From the NCBI GenBank assembly GCA_910588815.1, contig CAJUQY010000032.1:1-34544 (forward strand): DNA of 34,544 nt, read 5' to 3'. Of the stretch, positions 6,819 through 14,713 are shown in pieces. The notes beneath the pieces are model-generated. The model had not been told where the DNA came from, made no database searches, and saw only the letters and a program-made list of their open reading frames with translations. The translations under genes were made by a program, and so were the position numbers. Within the stretch, counting starts at the first letter, position 1. Each line of letters starts with the position of its first letter. The stretch comes from an uncultured Lachnospiraceae bacterium. Lineage in GTDB: Bacteria; Bacillota; Clostridia; Lachnospirales; Lachnospiraceae.

Positions 6819-7796
6819 ATGACATCAAGAAAAGGTAATTTAATGGGGGTCCGCCGCGACGTGAAGGTCGTCGATGCGACGATCCGGGACGGGGGACTCT
6901 GCAACAATTTTGAATTTACGGATGAGTTCGTCCGGGAGCTATATAAGACGAATATTAAGAGCGGTGTGGATTATATGGAGTTCGGCTATAAAGCCAGCAG
7001 GGCGTTGTTCGACGAAAATAAATTCGGGAAATGGAAATTCTGCAGGGAAGAGGATATCCGGGGCATCGTGGGGGAGAATGTCTCAGACATGAAGATTTCC
7101 GTCATGGCGGACGTGGGCAGGTGCGATTACAAAATGGATTTCCTGCCGAAGAGCGAGAGTGTCATCGACATGGTGCGGGTGGCATGTTACGTGCACCAGA
7201 TTCCGGCGGCCGTGGAGATGATCAACTATCTGCATGAGCTGGGCTATGAGACCTGCTGCAACATCATGGCGGTCTCCCAGGCGAATATGAATCAGATGGA
7301 GGAGGCGCTGGAGATGGTCTGCGATTCCGGCATGGACGTGGTTTATCTGGTGGACAGCTACGGCTCCCTTTACCCGGAGAACGCTTCGGCCCTGGCCAGG
7401 ACTTATCTGGAGGCGGCGGAGAAGGCCGGGAAAAAGGTGGGGTTCCACGGCCACAACAACCAGAATCTGGCCTTTGCCAATACCATTGAGACCATGTCCT
7501 ACGGGATTTCCTACCTGGATGCCACGGCCCAGGGTATGGGGCGGGGCGCCGGAAACTGTGCCATGGAACTGCTCCTTGGTTTTTTAAAGAATCCCAAGTA
7601 TAACCTGTACAGCCTCTTGATTTTCATAGAGAAGTACATGCTTCCTCTCAGGGAGCAGGGGATCGCCTGGGGATTTGACCTCCAGTACATGTTCACGGGG
7701 CAGCTAAACCGCCATCCCAGGGAGGCGATCCAGTTTACGGCGGAAAAAAGAAAGGATTACTGTGAGTTCTATCATTCACTTCTGGATAATTTCTAA
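6819..7796 (+). CDS. DRE-TIM metallolyase (aldolase / HMG-CoA lyase-like)
   Basis: 325 residues from the ATG at 6819, which has GGAGG at 6806-6810; an earlier in-frame GTG at 6792 lies inside the dyad. DATIRDGG (residues 19-26) is the hallmark metal-binding loop of the DRE-TIM superfamily (HMG-CoA lyase, isopropylmalate and citramalate synthases, 4-hydroxy-2-oxovalerate aldolase), and HGHNNQ (210-215) supplies the two metal-binding histidines. G-x-G-x-G-A-G-N (239-246) is also typical. The length is short for a synthase, and no regulatory domain is present, so an aldolase or lyase is more likely. The C-terminal 65 residues resemble the linker domain of hydroxy-oxovalerate aldolases. It stands alone, so its substrate cannot be read from context. 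Confidence 0.85.
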   Translation: MTSRKGNLMGVRRDVKVVDATIRDGGLCNNFEFTDEFVRELYKTNIKSGVDYMEFGYKASRALFDENKFGKWKFCREEDIRGIVGENVSDMKISVMADVGRCDYKMDFLPKSESVIDMVRVACYVHQIPAAVEMINYLHELGYETCCNIMAVSQANMNQMEEALEMVCDSGMDVVYLVDSYGSLYPENASALARTYLEAAEKAGKKVGFHGHNNQNLAFANTIETMSYGISYLDATAQGMGRGAGNCAMELLLGFLKNPKYNLYSLLIFIEKYMLPLREQGIAWGFDLQYMFTGQLNRHPREAIQFTAEKRKDYCEFYHSLLDNF

Positions 7797-7813
7797 AGAC
7801 AGAGAGAAATTAC

Positions 7814-7847
7814 AGCGGGAAACTTTAGTCGCCTAAGGTTTCCCGCT
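7814..7847 (+). terminator. Hairpin after aldolase-like gene
   Basis: AGCGGGAAAC (7814-7823) pairs with GTTTCCCGCT (7838-7847), with a few more pairs inside (TAG/CTA). No T run follows at once; TTTTTG appears about 15 bases later. The position, 18 bases past the stop, supports a terminator. The rest of 7848-8011 shows no gene; it contains a GC-rich patch around 7926-7942. Confidence 0.55.
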
Positions 7848-8011
7848 CTTGCAATTCTGCCGTTTTTGTTCTATAATGCGTTTGCTTAAATCCCTTGTCA
7901 CAACTGACTGTGTTTTGAGGCAGTGGCGGCCGGCCGGCGGCCTTTGCCGTGGACAGCGGGCATTTTGACGCTCACAGAAGAACAAAGCAGGCGGTCCCAG
8001 AATTCTCCTGC

Positions 8012-8040
8012 TTGCAATCCGCGGAGAACTGTGCTATCAT
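8012..8040 (+). promoter_or_regulatory. Promoter of short GntR regulator
   Basis: TTGCAA (8012-8017), 17-base spacer, TATCAT (8035-8040). AT-rich repeats of the form ACGTATAAC/AATATAACG follow at 8041-8060 and could be the regulator's own operator. Confidence 0.7.
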
Positions 8041-8078
8041 ACGTATAACAAATATAACGAAAGAGGCCAGGTGAGAGT

Positions 8079-8492
8079 GTGATTATAAAAATCGATTTTA
8101 ACAGCGATGAAGCACTGTATATGCAGCTTCGGAACCAGATTATCGTTGGCATCGCCACCGACGCCATACGGGAGGGGGATGTACTTCCATCGGTGCGAAG
8201 TCTGGCCGACACCATTGGAATCAACATGCATACAGTAAATAAGGCGTATTCGGTCCTTAAGCAGGAGGGATTTGTGAAGCTGGACCGGAGAAAAGGGGCC
8301 GTGATCGCCGTGGATTTTGACAAGATCCGGGCGATGGAGGAGCTTGCAGGCGGCCTCCAGGTATTGCTCGCGAAGGCGGCTTGTAAAAATATCAGCCGCG
8401 CGGAGGTCCACGAGCTGGTGGATTCTGTGCTGGACCAGTTTGAGTGCGCCTGCGGTAAGAAAGGGTTTCAGGATCCGGAAGAAGACCTTTGA
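8079..8492 (+). CDS. Short GntR family transcriptional regulator (YtrA-like)
   Basis: 137 residues from a GTG start with AGGTGA just upstream. Residues 10-80 form the GntR winged helix (ALYMQLRNQIIVGIA, LPSVRSLADTIGINMHTVNKAY, KLDRRKGAVIAV). The C-terminal part is only about 55 residues of helix, the size of the YtrA subgroup, which has no large effector domain and usually represses a neighbouring ABC transporter. Here no transporter is present. The next genes are mcsA, mcsB and clpC, which in other Firmicutes follow the repressor gene ctsR. It may therefore control the stress operon, or simply be a neighbour. The end (CACGKKGFQDPEEDL) contains two close cysteines. Confidence 0.88.
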   Translation: MIIKIDFNSDEALYMQLRNQIIVGIATDAIREGDVLPSVRSLADTIGINMHTVNKAYSVLKQEGFVKLDRRKGAVIAVDFDKIRAMEELAGGLQVLLAKAACKNISRAEVHELVDSVLDQFECACGKKGFQDPEEDL

Positions 8493-8512
8493 CAGCCTTT
8501 GAGGTACACCTG

Positions 8513-8524
8513 TCCCCGCGGGGA
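8513..8524. promoter_or_regulatory. Palindrome TCCCCGCGGGGA before mcsA
   Basis: Perfect 12-base palindrome in the 68-base gap between the GntR gene and mcsA. Neither the GGTCAAA heptads of CtsR nor the TTAGCACTC inverted repeat of HrcA (CIRCE) is present in this gap. The palindrome could be a binding site or a small hairpin; a -10-like TAAGTA follows at 8525-8530. Confidence 0.35.
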
Positions 8525-8560
8525 TAAGTATGCTCGAGAGTATAAGAGAGGAATCTAGCC

Positions 8561-9118
8561 ATGTTGTGTGAAAAGTGTAAAATGAGAGAAGCGAATATCC
8601 GCTATACAGAGGTGGTCGGCGGTGTTAAGACAGAATATAACCTGTGCAGCCATTGCGCCAGGGAGATGGATTTCGGACATTACAGCGCCGTATTTGACAC
8701 GGAGTATCCCATCGGGAAACTTTTGGCCGATTTGTTCGGACTCAATGGGGACGGCGGAGAGAACGATGAGCTCGACGCGGGCCAGGTGGTCTGCCCCACC
8801 TGCCATACGGCCTACAGTGATTTTGTGAAAGACAGCCGGTTCGGCTGCCCTGACTGCTACCGGGTTTTTGACCTTTTGATGAGTGAGAATATCAAGAAGG
8901 TACAGGGGAATGACACCCATACCGGGAAGAAGCCTTTGTATAACCATGGGAACGGGCAGGCGCGGACGGAGGAGGACGAGGCGGCGAAGCTCCTCAGGAA
9001 TATTGAGCTTTTAGATTCCCGGCTGAGGGAAGCCATTCAGGAGGAGGAGTATGAGGCGGCGGCCCGTTACCGGGACGAGATCAGAGAACTGAAGGAGAGG
9101 TTGAGTGAGCATGCTTAA
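8561..9118 (+). CDS. mcsA: McsA, zinc-finger activator of the arginine kinase McsB
   Basis: 185 residues. Two zinc-finger-like modules are visible: CEKC with CSHC (residues 3-30) and CPTC with CPDC (about 75-100). The C-terminus carries a UVR motif (REAIQEEEYEAAARYRDEIR). This is the layout of McsA, which binds and activates McsB and is a target in the heat-shock response. Its stop codon overlaps the mcsB start by 8 bases. The ribosome site is GAGAGGA before the ATG. Confidence 0.93.
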   Translation: MLCEKCKMREANIRYTEVVGGVKTEYNLCSHCAREMDFGHYSAVFDTEYPIGKLLADLFGLNGDGGENDELDAGQVVCPTCHTAYSDFVKDSRFGCPDCYRVFDLLMSENIKKVQGNDTHTGKKPLYNHGNGQARTEEDEAAKLLRNIELLDSRLREAIQEEEYEAAARYRDEIRELKERLSEHA

Positions 9119-10142
9119 GTGGTATCAGGAGACGGAAAACCAGCATGACGTGTTCGTGGCTTCCAGGATCCGGCTGGTGCGAAATTTAGAGCATTACCCC
9201 TTTCCGGTGAAGCTTTCCGATGAGGGAAAGAGGGAGCTGGCGGGAAAACTGGAGGAGGGACTTAAGGATATCGGGAGTGTTCTGGGGCAGGAGTTCAGAT
9301 ATTTCTCCCTCTCATTGCTTGACGAGACTGAGCGGGACGCCCTCAGGGAGAGACGCGCCCTTCATGGGACAGAGACGAAACAGGAAGACATGGGAAGTCT
9401 GCTTTTGTCAGAGGACGAGACGGTGGGCATTACTTTGGCCGGGGAGGATCATGTGCGCCTCCAGTGCATGAGCGGACAGGCAGAGCTTTCAAGGCTGTGG
9501 GAGGAGGCGGGCCGGCTGGATGATTACATCAATGAGCGGTTTGATTACGCTTTTCATGAAAAATACGGATATCTGACGGCCTATCCCACCAATGTGGGGA
9601 CGGGGCTCCGGGCGGCAGTGACGCTGCACCTGCCCATGCTCTCCGCCGGGAAGCGGTTTGGCAAGCTGGTGGCGGAGATCGGGCGGTTCGGTGTGGCCGT
9701 CCGGGGAGTTTACGGGGACGGAAATGAAAACTACGGCTCTCTGTATGAGATTTCCAATCAGAAGACCCTGGGTGTCACGGAGGAGGAGGTGATCTCCCTG
9801 GTGAAGCAGATGGCAGACCGGCTGGCTGCCAGTGAGAGGAAGATGAAATCCGTGACATTAAAGAATCACCGGCCAGATATGGAGGACGAGATCTTTAAGT
9901 CTTATGGAGTGCTCCGGTATGCCAGAAAGCTGAGTGTAAAGGAGGCCATGACCTACCTTTCTCAGGTGCGGGCCGGAGAGATGGAGGGGCTTTTGCAGTT
10001 CAAAAGGCCGGTCAATATGTATCGGCTGATGATGGAGGTTCAGCCGGCGAATATCCGGATGCTCACTCCGAAGGAAGGGGAAAATGACCTGAATCAGGCC
10101 AGGGCGGCTTATATCCGGGAGATGCTTCCGGACCTGGTTTAA
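9111..10142 (+). CDS. mcsB: Protein arginine kinase McsB
   Basis: 343 residues from ATG 9111; a GTG at 9105 in frame is possible, but GGAGAGG (9094-9100) is better placed for the ATG. It belongs to the phosphagen kinase fold: VASRIRLVRN near the N-terminus and YPTNVGTGLRAAVTLHLP in the active-site region, where creatine-type kinases have CPSNLGTG. The C-terminal helical part (RPDMEDEIFKSYGVLRYARKLS) matches McsB. McsB phosphorylates arginines on damaged or regulatory proteins, and the mark is read by the ClpC N-terminal domain for degradation by ClpCP. It is encoded between mcsA (overlap of 8 bases) and clpC (gap of 18). Confidence 0.95.
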   Translation: MLKWYQETENQHDVFVASRIRLVRNLEHYPFPVKLSDEGKRELAGKLEEGLKDIGSVLGQEFRYFSLSLLDETERDALRERRALHGTETKQEDMGSLLLSEDETVGITLAGEDHVRLQCMSGQAELSRLWEEAGRLDDYINERFDYAFHEKYGYLTAYPTNVGTGLRAAVTLHLPMLSAGKRFGKLVAEIGRFGVAVRGVYGDGNENYGSLYEISNQKTLGVTEEEVISLVKQMADRLAASERKMKSVTLKNHRPDMEDEIFKSYGVLRYARKLSVKEAMTYLSQVRAGEMEGLLQFKRPVNMYRLMMEVQPANIRMLTPKEGENDLNQARAAYIREMLPDLV

Positions 10143-10160
10143 GACATAGAGGAGGACAAC

Positions 10161-12611
10161 ATGCATAACGACAGATTTTCGGGTAAGGCGGAGACGGTTC
10201 TGCGGCTTGCCGTAGAGATGGCGGGAGCTTTGGAGCAGGGCTACGTGGGAACTGAGCATATCCTTTTGGGGATCCTGCGGGAGGGAACCAGTGCGGCGGC
10301 CCAGATCCTTGCCGGTTATGGGATCACGGAGGAACGGGTCCTGGCTCTTATTGAGAAGCTGATTGCTCCGGCATCTCCGGTGCATACGGCGGAGAGGGAG
10401 GGCTATTCCCCCAAGGCCGAGCAGATTCTGGAAAACAGCTATCGGGAGGCGGCACAGTTCAAATCGCCCTTGATCGGCACGGAGCATATTCTCATCGCCA
10501 TGTTAAAGGACAGTGAGTGTTCGGCGGCCAGGCTGCTTGCCACGATGAATGTAAACTTCCAGAGGATGTATGTGGATCTTCTGGCTTCCATGGGGGCCGA
10601 CACCTCCCGCTACAGAGAGGAGTTCGACGGCAGAGGCCGGGGAAAAGGGAAGAGCACCACGCCGACGCTGGACAACTACAGCAGAGATCTGACGGCGCTG
10701 GCCAGGGAGGGGAAGCTGGACCCGGTCATCGGCAGAGAGCATGAGATCGAGCGGGTGATTCAGATCTTAAGCAGAAGGACGAAAAACAACCCCTGTCTCA
10801 TCGGGGAGCCGGGAGTGGGAAAGACTGCCATCACGGAAGGTCTGGCCGGAAAAATCGTGGAGGGGAGCGTTCCCGATACCGTGAAGGAGAAGCGGGTGGT
10901 AACCCTGGATCTTTCCGGGATGGTAGCCGGTTCCAAGTACCGGGGTGAGTTCGAGGAGCGTATCAAGAATGTGCTGAGGGAAGTGCGTTCCGACGGGAAT
11001 GTATTGCTGTTCATCGATGAAATCCATACGATTATCGGGGCGGGCGGGGCAGAGGGAGCCATCGACGCTTCCAATATTTTAAAACCCTCCCTGGCCAGAG
11101 GGGAGATCCAGCTGGTCGGCGCCACGACCATTGACGAGTACCGGAAATATATTGAGAAGGATGCGGCCTTGGAGCGCAGGTTCCAGCCGGTCATGGTGGA
11201 GGAGCCCTCCGAGAAAGAGACGGTGGCCATTTTAAAGGGGCTGAAGGACAAGTATGAGGAGCATCATCAGGTGACGATTACTCCCGATGCCATTGAGGCG
11301 GCGGTGAAGCTCTCCGCGAGATATATCAACGACCGGTTCCTGCCGGATAAGGCCATTGACTTAATTGATGAGGCATCCTCCAAGGTGCGGCTGACCACCT
11401 ATGTGGCGCCGGAGGAAATCGGAAAGCTGGAGGAGGAGTATGCCCGCCTGGAGGAGCAAAAGGTGGCGGCCATCCAGGCGGAGGCCTACGAAAAGGCCGG
11501 GGAGATCAAGAAGAAGCAGCTGAAGAAAAAAGAGCGGAAGGAAAAGCTGCTTGCCAAGTGGGAGAAGGAGAAGAGCAGCAAAAAGCTTTATGTGACGGAG
11601 AATGAGATCGCCGATGTGGTGTCCGGCTGGACGAAGATTCCGGTGAAGAAGCTTTCAGAGGGGGAGGCGGAGCGGCTCAAGAACCTGGAGGGGATCCTCC
11701 ACGGGCGGGTGGTAGGCCAGGAGGAGGCGGTGAGCGCTGTCTCCAAGGCTATCCGCAGAGGCCGCGTGGGCCTGAAGGATCCGAACCGGCCCATTGGCTC
11801 GTTCTTGTTCCTGGGCCCCACCGGCGTGGGCAAGACAGAGCTCTCCAAAGCCCTGGCGGAGGCCATGTTCGGCAGCGAGAATGCCATGATCCGGGTAGAT
11901 ATGTCTGAATACATGGAGAAGCACAGTGTCTCAAAAATTGTCGGCTCCCCGCCCGGATATGTGGGTTACGAGGAGGGCGGCCAGCTCAGCGAGAAGGTGC
12001 GCCGCAATCCCTATTCGGTGATTCTTTTTGACGAGATCGAGAAGGCTCACCCGGATGTGTTTAACATTCTCCTGCAGATTCTGGACGATGGCCATGTTAC
12101 CGACGCCAAAGGCCGGAAGATTAATTTTAAGAATACGATTCTCATTATGACCTCCAATGCGGGGGCATCTCGGATCATCGAACCGAAACGGCTGGGATTC
12201 GGAGTCTCGGGCAGTGAGACGGAGGATTACGAATATATGAAGAACGGCGTCATGGAGGAGGTGCGCCGGATTTTCAAGCCGGAGTTTTTAAACCGGATCG
12301 ACGAGACGATTGTCTTCCACGCGCTTAACAAGGGTCACATGGGAGAGATCGTGGATATTATGATGGAGAGCCTTGTGAAACGGACGAAGGCACAGATGGG
12401 CATTGCTCTGGTGCTGGACGAGACGGCGAGGGCATTTATCATTGACAAGGGCTACGATCAGAAATACGGGGCCAGGCCTCTCCGACGGACCATCCAGAGC
12501 CAGGTGGAGGATAAGCTGGCGGAGGAAATCTTGGATGGAACCGTCGGAAAGGGAGACACGGTGACCATATCGGCGGCGGATGAGAAGCTCCTGTTTACCA
12601 GAGGGAAGTAA
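10161..12611 (+). CDS. clpC: ClpC, AAA+ unfoldase of the ClpCP protease
   Basis: 816 residues, the usual length. Two Clp_N repeats (about 1-145), first AAA+ module with Walker A GEPGVGKT (215-222) and Walker B VLLFIDE (281-287), a UVR-containing middle domain (about 425-470), second AAA+ module with GPTGVGKTE (552-560), and the C-terminal D2-small domain with YGARPLRRTIQ. The N-terminal domain binds phosphoarginine in known ClpC proteins, which fits the mcsB gene upstream. GGAGG precedes the ATG. The 138 bases after its stop hold a promoter for the next gene and no convincing terminator. Confidence 0.97.
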   Translation: MHNDRFSGKAETVLRLAVEMAGALEQGYVGTEHILLGILREGTSAAAQILAGYGITEERVLALIEKLIAPASPVHTAEREGYSPKAEQILENSYREAAQFKSPLIGTEHILIAMLKDSECSAARLLATMNVNFQRMYVDLLASMGADTSRYREEFDGRGRGKGKSTTPTLDNYSRDLTALAREGKLDPVIGREHEIERVIQILSRRTKNNPCLIGEPGVGKTAITEGLAGKIVEGSVPDTVKEKRVVTLDLSGMVAGSKYRGEFEERIKNVLREVRSDGNVLLFIDEIHTIIGAGGAEGAIDASNILKPSLARGEIQLVGATTIDEYRKYIEKDAALERRFQPVMVEEPSEKETVAILKGLKDKYEEHHQVTITPDAIEAAVKLSARYINDRFLPDKAIDLIDEASSKVRLTTYVAPEEIGKLEEEYARLEEQKVAAIQAEAYEKAGEIKKKQLKKKERKEKLLAKWEKEKSSKKLYVTENEIADVVSGWTKIPVKKLSEGEAERLKNLEGILHGRVVGQEEAVSAVSKAIRRGRVGLKDPNRPIGSFLFLGPTGVGKTELSKALAEAMFGSENAMIRVDMSEYMEKHSVSKIVGSPPGYVGYEEGGQLSEKVRRNPYSVILFDEIEKAHPDVFNILLQILDDGHVTDAKGRKINFKNTILIMTSNAGASRIIEPKRLGFGVSGSETEDYEYMKNGVMEEVRRIFKPEFLNRIDETIVFHALNKGHMGEIVDIMMESLVKRTKAQMGIALVLDETARAFIIDKGYDQKYGARPLRRTIQSQVEDKLAEEILDGTVGKGDTVTISAADEKLLFTRGK

Positions 12612-12644
12612 CTGGCGTGAAATGTTTTTTTTTGCCGGAACATC

Positions 12645-12673
12645 TGGAAAAAAGTCGGATTGTATACTATAAT
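12645..12673 (+). promoter_or_regulatory. Promoter of the unknown gene after clpC
   Basis: TGGAAA (12645-12650, four of six to TTGACA), 17-base spacer, perfect TATAAT (12668-12673). The resulting leader would be about 70 bases. Confidence 0.6.
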
Positions 12674-12749
12674 AAGGACAACAAAAGAATTTCGCAAAGC
12701 GAAAATGCCCGTGGCGAAAATTCATTGAACAAACCAGGAGGATTAAGCG

Positions 12750-13163
12750 ATGGCGGCGGTAAAAGAGTTGATACGGACGGAACAAAACGGAACCATCAGT
12801 TTTGGAGACTATACGCTGGATGTGAAGGCGAAGCTTCAGGATTATGAATTTAAGGGAGATCTTTACAAGGTGAAGACCTACCGGGATATTACAAAGCTGG
12901 AGAGGAATGGCATGTTCGTGTATGAGTCTGTTCCCGGGACAGCGGTGAATGAATTCGCTGCGGCGGATACGGGAGTCTCCTTTACTGTCGAGGGCGGACA
13001 GGATGCCCAGATCACTCTGGGGCTTTCCGACGACTGCGAGTACGACGTGCAGATTGGCTCCGAGGATGCTGGCGTCATGAAAACAAACCGGAGCGGGAAG
13101 CTTACATTGAGTGTGGAGCTTGCTGAGGGCGTGCAGGCGGCAGTGGAGATCAGGAAGAGATAG
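12750..13163 (+). CDS. Conserved-looking protein of unknown function, 137 aa
   Basis: I do not recognise a family with certainty. The protein is soluble, with no signal peptide or membrane helix, acidic, and contains alternating short beta-strand-like stretches: ISFGDYTLDVKAKLQDYEF, FKGDLYKVKTYRDIT, GVSFTVEGGQDAQITLGL, EYDVQIGSEDAG and KLTLSVELAEGVQAAVEI. There is no cysteine motif or obvious catalytic signature, apart from one cysteine. The whole looks like a small all-beta domain. It has its own promoter upstream and a long terminator hairpin downstream, so it is a separate unit placed inside the clpC-radA neighbourhood. AGGAGG before the ATG is a strong ribosome site and codon use fits its neighbours, so it is a real gene. 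Confidence 0.85.
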   Translation: MAAVKELIRTEQNGTISFGDYTLDVKAKLQDYEFKGDLYKVKTYRDITKLERNGMFVYESVPGTAVNEFAAADTGVSFTVEGGQDAQITLGLSDDCEYDVQIGSEDAGVMKTNRSGKLTLSVELAEGVQAAVEIRKR

Positions 13164-13182
13164 ACAAATCTGAAGGCTTTGC

Positions 13183-13229
13183 AATGCGGGGACTTGTTCT
13201 AAATCGGATAAGTTTCCGCATTTTCATTT
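13183..13229 (+). terminator. Terminator between the unknown gene and radA
   Basis: A 13-base-pair stem: AATGCGGGGACTT (13183-13195) pairs fully with AAGTTTCCGCATT (13210-13222) with two G-U pairs, loop of 14, then TTCATTT. It ends only 20 bases before radA, so radA must have its own promoter or depend on read-through. Confidence 0.75.
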
Positions 13230-13248
13230 ACTCAGGAAAGGAACAGAG

Positions 13249-14661
13249 ATGGCAAAAGCAAGGGCAACGATATTTTTCTGTAAGGAATGTGGGCATGAGT
13301 CTGCAAAATGGATGGGGCAGTGCCCGGGATGCCGCGCGTGGAATACCTTTGTGGAAGCGCCCAGCCAGAAGGCAGGGATATCCGGCGTAAGGGCCGGGAG
13401 TGCGGGCCGGGGGGGAAGTACGGCGGCCGGACGTTTTTTGGCGGCCGGAGAGCTGAGGCCCAGGCTTCTGTCGGAGATTGAGACTTCCGGAGAAGTGCGG
13501 ATCTCCACCGGGATGGAAGAACTTGACCGGGTGCTAGGGGGCGGCCTGGTGGGCGGCTCCCTGGTTCTGGTGGGAGGGGATCCCGGTATCGGGAAATCGA
13601 CGCTGCTCCTCCAGGTTTGCCGGAATCTGTCCGGAGACGGACACCGGATCCTCTATATTTCCGGAGAGGAATCCTTGAGCCAGATCAGGCTCAGGGCTGA
13701 CCGGCTGGGAGAGTTTTCCGGAGATCTGTTTTTTCTGTGTGAGACCAGTTTGGATTTGATTTCCGATGTCATTGTGCGGGAAAAGCCGGAGGCGGTGGTG
13801 ATCGATTCCATCCAGACCATGTACCGGGAGGATGCGGGGAGCGCGCCGGGAAGCGTGGGGCAGGTGCGGGAATCCACCCAGACATTGCTGCGTCTTGCGA
13901 AGGAAAATAACATTACAATTTTCATTGTGGGGCATGTGACCAAAGAGGGAACCATGGCCGGCCCCCGCATGCTGGAGCATATGGTGGATACGGTACTCTA
14001 TTTTGAGGGGGAGAGAAATGTGCCCTACCGGATCCTGCGGGGCGTCAAAAACCGCTTCGGCTCTACCAATGAAATCGGAGTCTTTGAGATGCGGGGAAAC
14101 GGCCTTTCGGAGGTGGCGAATCCTTCCGAATATATGCTGAGCGGAAAACCGGAGGGAGCTTCCGGGTCGGTGACAGCCTGTTCCATGGAGGGAACCAGGC
14201 CGGTGCTCCTGGAGATTCAGGCTCTCGTCTGCCGGACCAATTTCGGGATGCCCAGAAGGACGGCGGCGGGGACAGATTATAATCGGGTGAATCTTTTACT
14301 TGCCGTGCTGGAAAAACGGGCGGGCATGCATTTTTCCGACTGCGATGTCTATGTGAACATTGCCGGTGGGATCCGGGTCAACGAACCCTCCCTGGATTTG
14401 GGGATTGTCATGGCTCTGGCCTCCAGCCACCGGGATGTGCCGGTGGACGATCAGATGATGGTGTTCGGCGAGGTGGGGCTTTCCGGCGAAGTTCGGGCCG
14501 TGAACATGGCAGAGAAACGGGTACAGGAGGCGGCCAAGCTGGGCTTTACCACCTGTATCCTGCCGGACGTGTGCCTTTCCCGCATCCCTGCCCCACCCCA
14601 GGGCATCAGGCTCATCGGCGTGAAAAATGTGAGAGAAGCCATGGACTTAATCGGCCGTTGA
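13249..14661 (+). CDS. radA: DNA repair protein RadA (Sms)
   Basis: 470 residues. An N-terminal zinc finger with Cys11, Cys14, Cys25 and Cys28, a RecA-like core with Walker A GDPGIGKST (110-118), the RadA-specific KNRFG motif (267-271), and a Lon-protease-like C-terminal domain. RadA is a DnaB-like helicase that promotes branch migration in homologous recombination. In Bacillus and many Firmicutes it follows clpC, as here, but disA, which usually comes next, is absent; a convergent gene follows instead. AGGAAAGG lies before the ATG. Confidence 0.97.
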   Translation: MAKARATIFFCKECGHESAKWMGQCPGCRAWNTFVEAPSQKAGISGVRAGSAGRGGSTAAGRFLAAGELRPRLLSEIETSGEVRISTGMEELDRVLGGGLVGGSLVLVGGDPGIGKSTLLLQVCRNLSGDGHRILYISGEESLSQIRLRADRLGEFSGDLFFLCETSLDLISDVIVREKPEAVVIDSIQTMYREDAGSAPGSVGQVRESTQTLLRLAKENNITIFIVGHVTKEGTMAGPRMLEHMVDTVLYFEGERNVPYRILRGVKNRFGSTNEIGVFEMRGNGLSEVANPSEYMLSGKPEGASGSVTACSMEGTRPVLLEIQALVCRTNFGMPRRTAAGTDYNRVNLLLAVLEKRAGMHFSDCDVYVNIAGGIRVNEPSLDLGIVMALASSHRDVPVDDQMMVFGEVGLSGEVRAVNMAEKRVQEAAKLGFTTCILPDVCLSRIPAPPQGIRLIGVKNVREAMDLIGR

Positions 14662-14713
14662 GGAGCTTTCCCGCTAAACCAAAAAGGAAGCTGTTTACTT
14701 TCGTAAATCCATT

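Noticed and set aside
8493..8560. CtsR or CIRCE operator before mcsA
   Set aside because: Neither GGTCAAA heptads nor the TTAGCACTC inverted repeat is present.
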